Positions 54,295 to 63,448 of a stretch of 64,000 nucleotides of DNA are shown piece by piece. The stretch's first letter is position 1; each line of letters begins with the position of its first letter. A model generated the notes under the pieces. It worked only from the letters and a program-made list of their open reading frames with translations, was not told the origin of the DNA and made no database searches. A program made the translations under genes and the position numbers. Source of the stretch: Adiantum capillus-veneris (lineage: Eukaryota; Streptophyta; Polypodiopsida; Polypodiales; Pteridaceae); the NCBI GenBank assembly GCA_014529385.2, contig CM043942.1, positions 108,953,141 to 109,017,140 on the forward strand. Direction: 5' to 3'.

Positions 54295-55363
54295 ATGGCT
54301 GACAACAACAAAGATGTCTTCAAGATGTTTGCTGCTGAGGACAGGTTGGATGGGAACAAGTACCCTACGTGGGCTTACATGATGCAACATGTTCTTGTGT
54401 CAAAGGGCATCTGGAATATTGTGCAGGGCATTGATGTACGTCCTGGTTCTGAGGATGTAGGTGATGTTGAGGATGTTGCAGGTCTTGCTGCAAGGATTGC
54501 TGCTATTAGAGTTGTTTTGCCTACGGCAAAACAAGCTCGTTGGGATGTAAAGGATGCGCAGGCTCATGCATTGATTGCGTTGTCTGTGAAGCGCACCATT
54601 GTTCCTCATATCCGTTCAGCAAAATCTGCAAAACAAGCTTGGGATATTTTGGCTGGTCTTTATGCAAGTCGCAATGAGGCTAAAATTGCTTTGCTGCGTA
54701 AAGAGTTGGAGTCGAAGATTATGCATGAGGAAGATGATATGGACACTTTCCTTGCTAGTGTCAAGGATATTAATGAGAAACTTATTGCTATTGGTGAAGT
54801 CATTTCAGACAGTTCCCTTGTGCGAACTATTCTTGAGTTCTTGATGCCTTACCAGAGTCTGGTATTGCTAGTACTTGGAGACTTATGACCCAAGGAAATC
54901 CAGAAGTTGTCAAATTTGATGCCTTATGCACATTGTTGTTGCAAGAGTCACTTTCCAGAAAAAACAAGACTAGACAGCATGCAGTTGAACAGGCTTTTAT
55001 TGCTTCTCAAAGAAAGGGTGTTAACAGCAATGCAGCCACTTCTTATGGTTCTGCTGCGAGTGGCAAAATTCTGTTCCCAATGCTTCTGCTGGCAGCACTT
55101 CGTCTGGAAATTCTGGTGATAAGGGCAAAAAGAAGATGCGTTGCCATTATTGTAAAGCTAATGACCACTTGATCAAGTCGTGTCCTAAGTTAAAGGACAA
55201 AGAGGCTAAGAAGAAAGAGGGTGGTTCCACTGCAAATGTTGGTTCTACTACAAATGTAGCCATTGTTGAGTCTTCTATGAAAGGAGACTATAATGCTAAT
55301 GTCGATGCAGAATGGGCTTTTAGTGCAGAGTGCACTTACAATCCTATTGTCCATGATGCATGA
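54295..55363 (+). pseudogene. copia gag of element 2
   Basis: Starts at the ATG of accatggctgacaac: ADNNKDVFKMFAAEDRLDGN, KYPTWAYMMQHVLVSKGIWN, then a UBN2-type capsid region with SAKQAWDILAGLYASRNEAK, KIMHEEDDMDTFLASVKDIN and ISDSSLVRTILEF. The frame runs to 54888, is shifted around 54840-54900 and again near 55130, and ends in a single knuckle CHYCKANDHLIKSC (55139-55180) with a lysine-rich tail. An upstream in-frame TTG has no role in a eukaryote, so the ATG was chosen. Particle-forming and RNA-binding in an intact element. Confidence 0.88.
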
Positions 55364-55502
55364 TTGTCAGTTGTTGGTTCTACTACAAATGTAGCCATTG
55401 TTGAGTCTTCTGTGAAAGGAGACTATAATGCTAATGTCGATGCAGAATGGGCTTTTAGTGCAGAGTGCACTTACAATCCTATTGTCCATGATGCATGATT
55501 GT
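55239..55502. repeat. 133-bp tandem duplication at the gag-protease junction
   Basis: Copies at 55239-55371 and 55372-55502 share ggttctactacaaatgtagc, cattgttgagtcttct and gtccatgatgcatgattgtc with almost no differences, so the event is recent. It repeats the linker between the zinc knuckle and the protease and places a TGA (in gatgcatga) between them. Confidence 0.95.
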
Positions 55503-56540
55503 CATGTTGCAGATTCACATGTGTGGTATTTCGATAGTGATGCTACAAAGCACATTACCTCACATCGTGAATTGTTCACCTCTCTCGAGTCTGTCCCTCA
55601 TGGGAATTCAGTCACTTGTGCCAACAATGCCTCTTATCCGGTTCAGGGAGTTGGAAAGATTGTGCTTACTGCTGCAAATGGCAGTTCCTTCATACTTGTT
55701 GATGCACTTTATGTACCTAGGATCAAGAAGAATCTCTTGTCTGTATCCGCACTTTCTAGACTTGGACTTGTAGTCAAATTTGTGGATGACATATGTACAG
55801 TTCATGATCTCAGTTTTGGTGATGAAATTGTTGCATCTGGCCTTTTGTGTCGTGGGCTGTATAAGCTCACTTTGTATGACAAGTGTGGATAAAATTTTGC
55901 AAATGCTGTTGTAGATTCGAGGGCTATTTCGGATGCAAAACTTTGGCATGCACGTTTTGGTCATCTGAATTTTGCCATTTTGCTGCATTTGCAGAAATCT
56001 GATATGGTTGCTCCTTTGCCGCCTCTTGAAGCACCTGTCAAACATGTTTGTGAAGGCTATACTTTGGGTAAGATGCAGCGTTCTAAGTTTCCAAAGGATG
56101 GTTGAGTTTGGGCCACATGCAGGTTGCAGCTTGTGCATAGTGATGTTTGTGGGCCCATGCAAACTCCGTCCTTGGGCAATTACCTTTACTTTGTGACTTT
56201 AATTGATGATTACTTCAGGCATGCATGGGTATTTCCGCTTAAAGCGAAGTCCGAAGTTTTTATGTGCTTCAAACAATTTTTGGCTATGGCTAAAAATGTC
56301 TCGAAATGTACTATGGGCACCCTCCGTTCCGATCGAGGGGGGGAGTATATATGTCTCATGAATTCAATGCATTTCTGGCTAGTCATGGGATAAAACACCA
56401 ATGTACAGTGCCTTATACACCTCAGCAAAATGGTGTTGCTGAGAGGAAAAACGGGTCACTTACGAAAATGACACGATGTATGGTCAAAAATCAAGCTTTG
56501 CCGCATTCTTTTTGGCTTGAGGCCATCATGTGTACTGTAA
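55495..56540 (+). pseudogene. copia protease and integrase of element 2
   Basis: Protease: VWYFDSDATKHITSHRELFT (55528-55590), where DSD replaces the usual DSG of the active site, followed by LYVPRIKKNLLSVSALSRLG. Pre-integrase zinc part: KLWHARFGHLNFAILLHLQK (from about 55940). Integrase core: QLVHSDVCGPMQTPSLGNYL with the first Asp (about 56137), YFVTLIDDYFRHAWVFPLKA, TLRSDRGGEYICLMN with the second Asp (about 56325), then SHGIKHQCTVPYTPQQNGVA, ERKNGSLTKMTRCMV. A TGA at 56103-56105 and a shift near 56360 break it. The catalytic residues of integrase are still readable; the protease Gly is changed. Confidence 0.88.
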
Positions 56541-56672
56541 GGACATGGGTCCTATGGGCAAGGCCACCGGCACGGTCGGACAGTATGTACGCTAGGGGGA
56601 GGCTATAAGATAGCACGGTTGGGTGGAGACAAGCACACGCATTACCACCACCCTTTCACTGGTATCCGAGCT
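56541..56672 (+). mobile_element. LTR end and Met primer site of a second gypsy copy
   Basis: The words gctataagatagcacggttg and ggtggagacaagcac parallel the TRIM LTR ends at 49.3 and 49.8 kb. The primer site TGGTATCCGAGCT (56660-56672, one mismatch) follows. The matching gag start is at 61126, so the leader is split by the insertion at 57280-61005. Confidence 0.5.
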
Positions 56673-56943
56673 ATTTTTGGGAGGAGGCTAAAAGCGGCTT
56701 GCATGTGCGTGCGACGCCATGCTTCTCCCACACATTCCACAGACAGCGACGTCTCTGCTGTGTACCAAAAAGAAGAGAGGCGCAGTATTCTATGCGAGCA
56801 GCGCATGGAGAAACAACAATAGCCAACCGCAACCGCCCCATCTACGCCCTCCACAGCGGGTGACCAAGGCAAACTCGAACTACAACTCGATGGCACCGAG
56901 GCTCCGATGGCTTCCATTGATTGCACGTGTAGGAAGGCCCGCT
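56673..56943. other. Leader of the gypsy copy, non-coding
   Basis: GC-richer than average. A 118-residue minus-strand frame lies across it without recognisable domain; no function proposed. Confidence 0.35.
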
Positions 56944-57024
56944 TAACCCTTGCATGAAGGAGGGTTGAACCCACCCCATGAGGGTAAGAGGCCAACACTT
57001 TACCATCAAGCTATTGGCCCTTGT
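56944..57024 (-). mobile_element. tRNA-like SINE head, minus strand
   Basis: On the minus strand aagggccaatagcttgatgg, taaagtg is an A-box/D-arm-like start (complement of about 56997-57022) and gggttcaaccctcc is a B box (complement of about 56959-56972), spaced as in a tRNA gene. The clover-leaf does not close fully, there is no clear acceptor stem, and no A tail or target duplication could be placed. A tRNA pseudogene is the alternative. Confidence 0.5.
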
Positions 57025-57279
57025 TGTGTATAACAAGGAAAGATAGTCTATTTGTGTTGAAAGAAAAACTCAAGGAAAGGGAAAGCTTCAAACTTCAAGG
57101 AAGTAGCTTTACCCTTCCTTTTCACTTCTTGGAGGAAGGCAAGTTTTCCTCAAATTCTTTTTTCCTCGAGGAGGTAGCTTCAAAGTGAACAAAAGCTTTC
57201 ACAAAAAGGACGAGTTTTTGTGAAGAATCATCAACGGTGTTCTTACAAGGAACGACAAGTGAAGCGCTCAACTTCACGC
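57025..57279 (+). other. gypsy leader, left part
   Basis: Non-coding sequence with repeated aaggaagtagcttta / gaggaggtagcttca phrases. It continues, after the copia insertion, at 61006-61125 up to the gag ATG. Confidence 0.4.
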
Positions 57280-57477
57280 TGTTGGGGTTAAGGCCTATGT
57301 GCCTTGACCGGTCGCCCAGGTCATGGGCGCCCGCCCACTGTTACCCTATACTTATAGTGAGTATACTGTATAGGGAGACCTGCCACTTCACAGTCTCCCC
57401 ACCCACATCGTGTGTGTGTCTCCTTCTCTCTCTCTCTCTCTCGCTCTCTGTCTGTGGTGCTCCTCGATCCCCCTTCA
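57280..57477 (+). repeat. 5' LTR of copia element 3
   Basis: 198 bases; contains the palindromic patch tatacttatagtgagtata at about 57345-57366 and a short CT tract (57424-57442) near its end. Confidence 0.95.
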
Positions 57478-57492
57478 ATTGGTATCAGAGCT

Positions 57493-59054
57493 ATGGCGAC
57501 CGCGGAGAGCACGACGTCTTTGAGAGCTTCGAGGCGATAGCTCGCTCGCTCTCGGCGGTGGAGAGATTAAGAAAGCTTGGAAGACTTTCTGTGAGAATGC
57601 AATGGGAGCTTGTGAGCTCAGTTGAGAGTGATGTATGCTCTTGTGGAAGCTTAGAAAGGAGTGTGGAAGATTGTGTGTAAGTGAAGGTGCTGCCCTAAAA
57701 CTGTGTGCGCAGCAGCACTGTTTTTAGATTCGTTTAACTCCTTGTAGAATGCAGATCTGAGATTTCTATTCGTAGAGCGCATCCGTTTCGACGTGGTCTA
57801 CAACTTTGCAGAAGAAACTTTTTGCAAATTCCTCACCGTTGTGCTGATATTCAGCTAAGACTGACTGTATACAAAAATTCCAGATTTTCTGTTGTCGCAT
57901 TGTGTGTGAGTTTGATGCACTTTTGGAAGCACAGGAGATGCTTGAAATTGAGTGCATAAATTCTGAGCTGAAGATGCAATTGCAGCTTGTGTTAAGCTTG
58001 TGGTTTGAGGGTTTTTTGGTAGACTTGGGCAACAAAGTACGGAGGTGTTTACACACCACCGAGGCGGTCTCTTGAGAGACGCAGTTTTTTGGAGCACACA
58101 GGTGGAGTTTGCGGATGGTTTGCATATGGTTATGGCGCATGGTTGATGCCCATTATACATGCATTTTGGCAAGCACTTTCAAGTGCCGGTGAGCTCTCTT
58201 GAGAGCATTGTTTTCGCATTGATCAAGTTTTCGGATTGCAAATCTTTTGGCTCTTGCTTATGCGCGGTCACTCCGTTGATGTACGTTGAGTGCGGATTGC
58301 CATTGTATGTGAAAATGTGGAGCCATTTTGGCATTTCTACTCATTGGCACTGAGTAGTGTTATGGTTTATGGTAGAGATTGTACTTGAGTTTTTTGCTCA
58401 GTTTTCAGAGAAAATTCTGTCGGATTTTTCCCAGATTCTCGCCATAGTTTGTGATCGAGTGTTTACTCTCGCTTTGACAGGTTTTGTCAGTTTGGACACA
58501 GTTTTGTGTTTTTGTATCCACTCTCGCAAGAGTGAGGAGTTGTGTATCTTTCTTTGCTTGAGACAGTGGTTTGCTCTCGGGTGGGAGAGTCTTGTGATCT
58601 CGAGCATTGTTTGCCATAGTTTTGCAGAGCTTATGCATGTATGTTGAGTGTAGTTTGATGCGCATTGATTGCTCATTGTATTGAGCTTGCAAGACAATGG
58701 TTATTTTGTGTTGATAGCCATTGTGCGTCGAAACTTTGGCGAAATTTTCCCAGGAGTTTTATGCGTATCATTTATGCGATCTAGGTAGAGATTGCGGGTT
58801 GCACTCAGCATTTGCGTGCGGTGTTCTCTACAGGTGGGAGATTTGTGCGTGTGTATGCATCGATACCGCACAGTGTGGGCTTGGTGATTAGCTCACAGAT
58901 TGCAGTGTGATACTAGAGCATGCGAGGCTTGTATTGACATTGCGGGAGCTGTGTCTCACAGGTTTTACATTGTGTTTCTAGCCATATTTGTAGACAGTTT
59001 CCAGGTGTTGTTGGTGAGGTGGTTTTGCTTTCTAGTTTGCTACATTGTGCTCAT
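57493..59054 (+). other. Unusually long leader of copia element 3
   Basis: About 1.56 kb between primer site and gag. It starts with atggcgaccgcggagagc, a 15-codon frame ending in TAG. Short frames only afterwards; phrases such as ctcttgagag and cgcattgatcaa recur. No domain recognised on either strand. It may be a captured sequence or a structured packaging leader. Confidence 0.5.
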
Positions 59055-59463
59055 GGCAGAGACAGGTGATCGCTCAGATTATGATCTCTCCGAAATGTGC
59101 ATGTTTGATGGGTCAGACTTTGCAGCATGGAGAGAGTATATGCTTGATGCATTGACACAGCGAGGGTTGCATCGACCATTGAGCGGTGATGCAGGTAGAC
59201 CTTCAAACATGTCTGACGATCAGTGGCAGGAGCTAGAGGAGATGGTACTATCTATGCTCTCTTTGCACCTTGCGGAATCTGTATATGCTCTTGTTATGTA
59301 TGAGACTACTTCGAGAGCACTTTGGCACAGATTACATGATATATATGATAGATCTGAGTCATCACGGACTCGTGTGAGACATGTACATTCACAAGCACGA
59401 CGACAGGTGACATGTTGGTATTGTGGTCATTCTGGACACGTTAGATGATGCTGTTTTCATCGT
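59055..59463 (+). pseudogene. copia gag of element 3, shortened
   Basis: ATG at 59055: AETGDRSDYDLSEMCMFDGS, DFAAWREYMLDALTQRGLHR, then QWQELEEMVLSMLSLHLAES, ALWHRLHDIYDRSESSRTRV and the knuckle CWYCGHSGHVR, where a TGA at 59446-59448 falls inside the CX2CX4HX4C motif. At about 130 residues it is much shorter than a normal copia gag (about 250-300), because the second half of the capsid region has been removed and the knuckle follows directly after the first half. Confidence 0.82.
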
Positions 59464-59886
59464 ATGCGACATCGTAGGAGACATGGCAGTCTCAGAGATG
59501 TATGTAGTGATGCCATGGACTCAGTTGCTTTGACAGTTGAGGCAAATGTAGTGTCGGAGTATACTAGTGACGGGGATGTCACTTTTACCTCGAGCTATGC
59601 ACGAGATGCTATACATGTGGATAGTGCACTCCCTTCGCAGTGGTTGCTAGATGCAGATGCTATGTTCCATGTCACGCCGCATCGTGAATGGTTTTGTAGC
59701 TATTCTAGCGGGATGCTTGGTAGTGTACGTTTGAACGATGGATTGGTGCATGTGATAGCAAATGCAGGAGATGTGAGACTGTCATTACCGAGTGGTGCAT
59801 CTTACTTGTTACGACATGTGCGCTATGTACCAAATTTGACAGTGAGTTTGATCTCGATTGGTCAGCTTAGAGATTGTGGATGTTAG
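59464..59886 (+). pseudogene. copia protease of element 3
   Basis: Contains QWLLDADAMFHVTPHREWFC (59638-59697), aligned with the active-site block WxLDSGATxHxT of copia proteases; DAD replaces DSG, so it is probably inactive. Then RLNDGLVHVIANAGDVRLSL and VRYVPNLTVSLISIGQLRDC, the usual protease end. The frame stops with TAG at 59884. It would cut the polyprotein. Confidence 0.8.
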
Positions 59887-59910
59887 ATTTCGCTATGAGA
59901 GCGAGATTTT

Positions 59911-60714
59911 GTGATGCATTTGGGTTCGCTAGTGATTGCGAGAGGTGCCAGGAGTGGTACAGGTTACCCATTGCATGTGGATCACGGGAGAGACGGTGTT
60001 GTCTCTGTGATCATGCAGCCAGGTAGAGAGAGAGAGAGCAGGCGAGTCTGTTTTGCTTGTGGCTTGCAGGATGCTTTGCATGGAGTGCAGAGCAGTGACC
60101 TTGTTGTGCAAGTTGCGTCTACGGATGCACAGGTAGAGCGGGACAGCTCTAGTGAGTCACAGCAGGATGAGTCATCAGAGGTGATGACAGAGATGACTCA
60201 CATGGATGCTGAGATGTCGGCTATTGTGGAGTCATTTCTTGATATGCTTATGCGAGAGCTTGATGCAGATTCAGGACAGATGGATACTCTTGGTACACAT
60301 GTGATATGTGGTGGGCACAAGGAGTCACTCCAGAGCTCGGAGTCAGAGTGCCATGGTCTCTATGATAGGGGAAAGGATTGCCATGAGTTGAGTTCTGAGT
60401 TGGAGGTGACAGAGGTTGCCAGGTTTGCATCAACGTTCGGTGTCCTCATGTACGAGATGCTGATCTCGAGGCCCGACATAGCAGCTGCAGTGGGAGCATT
60501 TGTAGCAGGGTTGATTAGTTGTTCGATGACTGATCTCGGCATCGAGCATAGGGGAGGTTTGCAGGTATTGGACGGATACTTGCAGCAGTGCATGAGCTCT
60601 TGTAGACTCTTTGCAGAGCTTGGAGATAGCTCTGTGTGGCTTCCGCAGCGGGATGTTTGTCTATCAGTAGAGCCGGATGCACTAGCTCATCGAGAGTCAG
60701 TGGGCATAGGTTGA
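59911..60714 (+). CDS. Open 267-residue frame fusing protease tail and pol end
   Basis: Begins with HLGSLVIARGARSGTGYPLH, the end of the protease/pre-integrase linker, and passes through an acidic, Ser/Glu/Asp-rich middle (QVERDSSSESQQDESSEVMT) into FGVLMYEMLISRPDIAAAVG (60436-60492), which corresponds to the GSLMYAMVATRPDIAFA block at the reverse transcriptase-RNase H border. Integrase and the polymerase palm are gone, yet no stop has accumulated over 804 bases. It may simply be young, or the frame may be under some constraint. No enzymatic function can be expected. An ATG opens it at 59911. Confidence 0.6.
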   Translation: MMHLGSLVIARGARSGTGYPLHVDHGRDGVVSVIMQPGRERESRRVCFACGLQDALHGVQSSDLVVQVASTDAQVERDSSSESQQDESSEVMTEMTHMDAEMSAIVESFLDMLMRELDADSGQMDTLGTHVICGGHKESLQSSESECHGLYDRGKDCHELSSELEVTEVARFASTFGVLMYEMLISRPDIAAAVGAFVAGLISCSMTDLGIEHRGGLQVLDGYLQQCMSSCRLFAELGDSSVWLPQRDVCLSVEPDALAHRESVGIG

Positions 60715-60789
60715 GAGAATATCTCACCTTCTATTAGTTGTACACTAGTAGATCTTGCTTAAAGGCACATTGGCCTTTAAGTTGGAGGT

Positions 60790-60931
60790 TGTTGGGGTTG
60801 AGGCCTATGTGCCTTGACCGGTCGCCCGGGTCATGGGCGCCCGCCCACTGTTACCCTATACTTATAGTGAGTATACTGTATAAGGAGAGCTGCCACTTCA
60901 CAGTCTCCCCACCCACATCGTGTGTGTTTCT

Positions 60932-60976
<45 letters not shown>

Positions 60977-61005
60977 TGTCTGTGGTGCTCCCCGATCCCC
61001 CTTCA
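60790..61005 (+). repeat. 3' LTR of copia element 3
   Basis: 216 bases, longer than the 5' copy because of a longer CT tract (about 60932-60970). Followed by the target duplication cacgc. Confidence 0.95.
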
Positions 61006-61125
61006 CACGCAAGGCGACGTTTGCATGCAACGCAAATCGCGGAGCATACAAAACACAAAAACTTCAATTTCTCAAGGTACAAGTTGTTGTTTCTTTTTCT
61101 CTCTTTGCATTAGTGTGTGTTTACC

Positions 61126-61785
61126 ATGGCCAGTGAGGATATCCCACCTACACACACGTTTGATTTTGAGCACATAGATCAAAATCAGGGCACCACGGGT
61201 GCTGCTCACATTAACATGCATAATGATGATGATCTAGGAGATCATGGGCTTGTAGATATGGCTTCTTTCAAGAATTTGGAACATCGCCAAAGCGTACTTG
61301 AAAGAAACCTCTCTGCAGTCAATGCAAATGTTACCAATCTTACAGAGTTACTTGTGAAATTTATGAATTCACAGACAACTCAAGGAGCCACAAGTGGCAC
61401 GGTTCAAGCAAACCAAGCTCGCACGACTCAAGGAGTCAAGAGACAAGTGCTGCAGAAGATGCAGAAGGTAGCAATGCATTACTTAAGAATATCACTATTC
61501 CTGAGTTTCACAGGGAAGAGCAAGATCGCAACAAGGATGCGGTCAATACGTTCTTACACAAATGGAGTGATATTCATAGATTGAGACACACCCCGGATAT
61601 AAAGAAGGCTGCGAAAACAAGTCTATCTCTTAAAGGCAAGGCCTATAAGTGGTGGATTACATTTCCAATAGATGCTCATCCTCCGTCTTGGGCTGCGTTT
61701 CAAGCTTCTTTCTCCAAAGAGTTTTTGGACTCCAATGAAGAAGATAAGAATTGGTTAGCATGGGATGCATTCTGCATGAGGATAT
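61126..61785 (+). pseudogene. gypsy gag, N-terminal half
   Basis: ATG in accatggccagtgagg: ASEDIPPTHTFDFEHIDQNQ, SFKNLEHRQSVLERNLSAVN (coiled-coil-like) and ELLVKFMNSQTTQG. Near 61435 a one-base shift is needed to continue as [81 protein letters not shown], the retrotransposon gag capsid fold with its conserved Trp and Phe. The reading ends abruptly at about 61785, where minus-strand reverse transcriptase begins. The missing C-terminal half starts with the same words (LAWDACCM) at the right edge of the window in the opposite orientation. Confidence 0.85.
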
Positions 61786-62905
61786 ACTGTCGATAAAATC
61801 CAGCCATGCCTAAAACTATTTGAAGCTCCTCAACCGTGTTGGGATGTGGCCATCGAAGAATGGCAGCGACCTTGTCAGTGTCCATCTTGATGCCAAAATA
61901 AGAGATCACATGACCGAGGTAATGTATCTCTGTTTTAAAGAAATCGCACTTGCTTTGCTTAGCATATAGCACATGAGCTCGTAGCTGTTCAAACACTAAT
62001 TGTAAGTGTTCTATGTGTTCATCTTCAGTCTTACTATAAATGAGAATATCATCAAGGAAAACCACAACAAATTTTCCAAGATAGGGACGTAAGACACTAT
62101 CCATGAGTGTCATAAATGTAGCTGGAGCATTGGTTAGACCAAAAGGCATAACCAAAAATTCAAAATTCCCGAACCGTGTTCTAAAGGCAGTTTTGGAGAT
62201 ATCTTTCAGTAGGATACGTACCTGGTGGTATCCTGAACGAAGATCTATCTTTGTATAGTATCTTGCCCCGTGGAGTTGATCAAACAACTCATCCACTCGA
62301 GGCAGAGGATACTTGTTCTTGATGGTTATAGCATTTAATCCGCGATAATCTACGTACATGTGCATAGTACCATCTTTCTTTTTTACCAATAGAATTGGTG
62401 ATGCCCAACGCAAAGTGCTAGGTCTAATGAAACCACGAACGAGGTAGTCAGCCAACTGACTCTCAACCTCCTTGGCTTCTTTAGCACTCATACGATAAGG
62501 TGGTTTACTCACCGGTTTAGTGCCTGGCAAGACATCTATGCCATGCTGCACATCATGTGTAGGGGGTAAACCCGGTGGTAAATCACTTGAGAACACATCA
62601 CTATACTCCGTGAGTAAGTGAGTCAGCTTTTGCCGTGCAAAAGGAGAAAGTAAACTAGAGTTATGTTGGGATGGAGAATCTTGTAATTCTTGTAATGTTT
62701 GTTTTACAACAGTTGCACGTTGCTCTATAGAAATAAAATTAAGAGCACTTTGCTCATTAGATTTGTTAACACTTAGTTTATCAGTAAAATTCATTGCACT
62801 TTGCATACCATTACTAGAATTCATTGCACTTTGCATGCCATTACTAGAATTCACCGCACTTTGCTCTTGAGAATTCACAAGATTTGGAGACAAGCAGTAA
62901 CACAA
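61786..62905 (-). pseudogene. gypsy reverse transcriptase, minus strand
   Basis: A long open frame (minus, from 62905). It reads [135 protein letters not shown] and the catalytic [13 protein letters not shown] (FLDD at 62048-62059), then [20 protein letters not shown] and [12 protein letters not shown], ending at the junction at about 61785. The polymerase fingers and palm are intact by eye; thumb connection, RNase H and integrase are absent. Its N-terminal part carries a 36-base repeat ([10 protein letters not shown] occurs twice). The last 25 or so residues of the frame run into opposite-strand gag and are not reverse transcriptase. Confidence 0.92.
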
Positions 62906-62932
62906 AAAGACTTCATCTATTAAATTTTCTTT

Positions 62933-63448
62933 CTACAAAATAGAAAGCTCGGCTGTACATATAAGAGGTGCAGATGGTATATTTTTCTCACCAAGAAAAA
63001 GCACATGTTTACCATTGGCCATAAAGGATAAGGAGTTGTGTTCATAACTAGTGTGCAATGTGTTTCCTAAACCATGCAGCCACTCCCGTCCTAAAACTAC
63101 ATTAGCACGGTCCATGTTCATAACTTGGAAGTCAAGGGTCGTCGTATGATCTTGAACAATAAGCTCAACCCCTTGAACTACCGTGTCCCATACTTCTTTT
63201 ATCATTCCCAGACACTGCTCCATCACATACTTGTGAGAGCATGGAGTCTATGTAAGCTTCAGTTTCTTGACTAGCTTATAGTTCAAGAAGTTATGAGTTG
63301 CACCATCATCCACTAAAATACGAACACGTTGTCCGTTAATAGTGCCATGCATGCAAATCAAATCATGGGGGCCAAAGGTGGCTGCCACATTGAAGTAGGC
63401 ACACAACACTTGTGCTTTTCTTCCATATGAAGAACCTCTACAGCACAA
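62933..63448 (-). pseudogene. gypsy aspartic protease, minus strand
   Basis: MHGTINGQRVRILVDDGATH, NFLNYKLVKKLKLT carries the active-site block DDGATHNF (complement of about 63291-63315); the usual form in this lineage is D-S/T/D-G-A-T-H-N-F, so the site seems intact. A stop at about 63246 separates this from the second half, TLDFQVMNMDRANVVLGREW, LHGLGNT (ILGxxWL-type block) ending at 62933. The protease would mature the polyprotein. Confidence 0.88.

Larger units (their letters stand above)
53809..56540 (+). mobile_element. copia element 2, 3'-truncated
   Basis: 5' LTR 53809-54035 (TGTTACC...CCAACA, same family as 8517-8744), primer site TGGTATCAGAGCA at 54038-54050, then gag, protease and integrase. 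At about 56540 the integrase reading is lost within SFWLEAIMCT and unrelated LTR-type sequence begins; reverse transcriptase, RNase H and the 3' LTR are absent. No target duplication can be checked. It keeps the domains that copia element 1 has lost. Confidence 0.9.
57280..61005 (+). mobile_element. copia element 3, non-autonomous, with target duplication
   Basis: LTRs 57280-57477 and 60790-61005 (TGTTGGGGTT...CCCCTTCA), primer site TGGTATCAGAGCT at 57480-57492, purine-rich tract (ttaagttggaggt, about 60777-60789), and a perfect 5-bp target duplication cacgc (57275-57279 and 61006-61010). LTRs differ at only a few positions apart from CT-tract length, so the insertion is young. It holds gag, a protease and a fused remnant of the end of pol. 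Integrase and most of reverse transcriptase are missing. The leader between primer site and gag is about 1.56 kb, far longer than usual. It lies in the leader of a gypsy element. Confidence 0.94.

Noticed and set aside
56642-56998. 118-residue minus-strand frame as a gene
   Set aside because: It crosses the tRNA-like SINE head and gypsy leader and has no domain similarity.
56944-57024. Functional tRNA gene
   Set aside because: A and B boxes are present, but the acceptor stem does not close and the anticodon arm is irregular.
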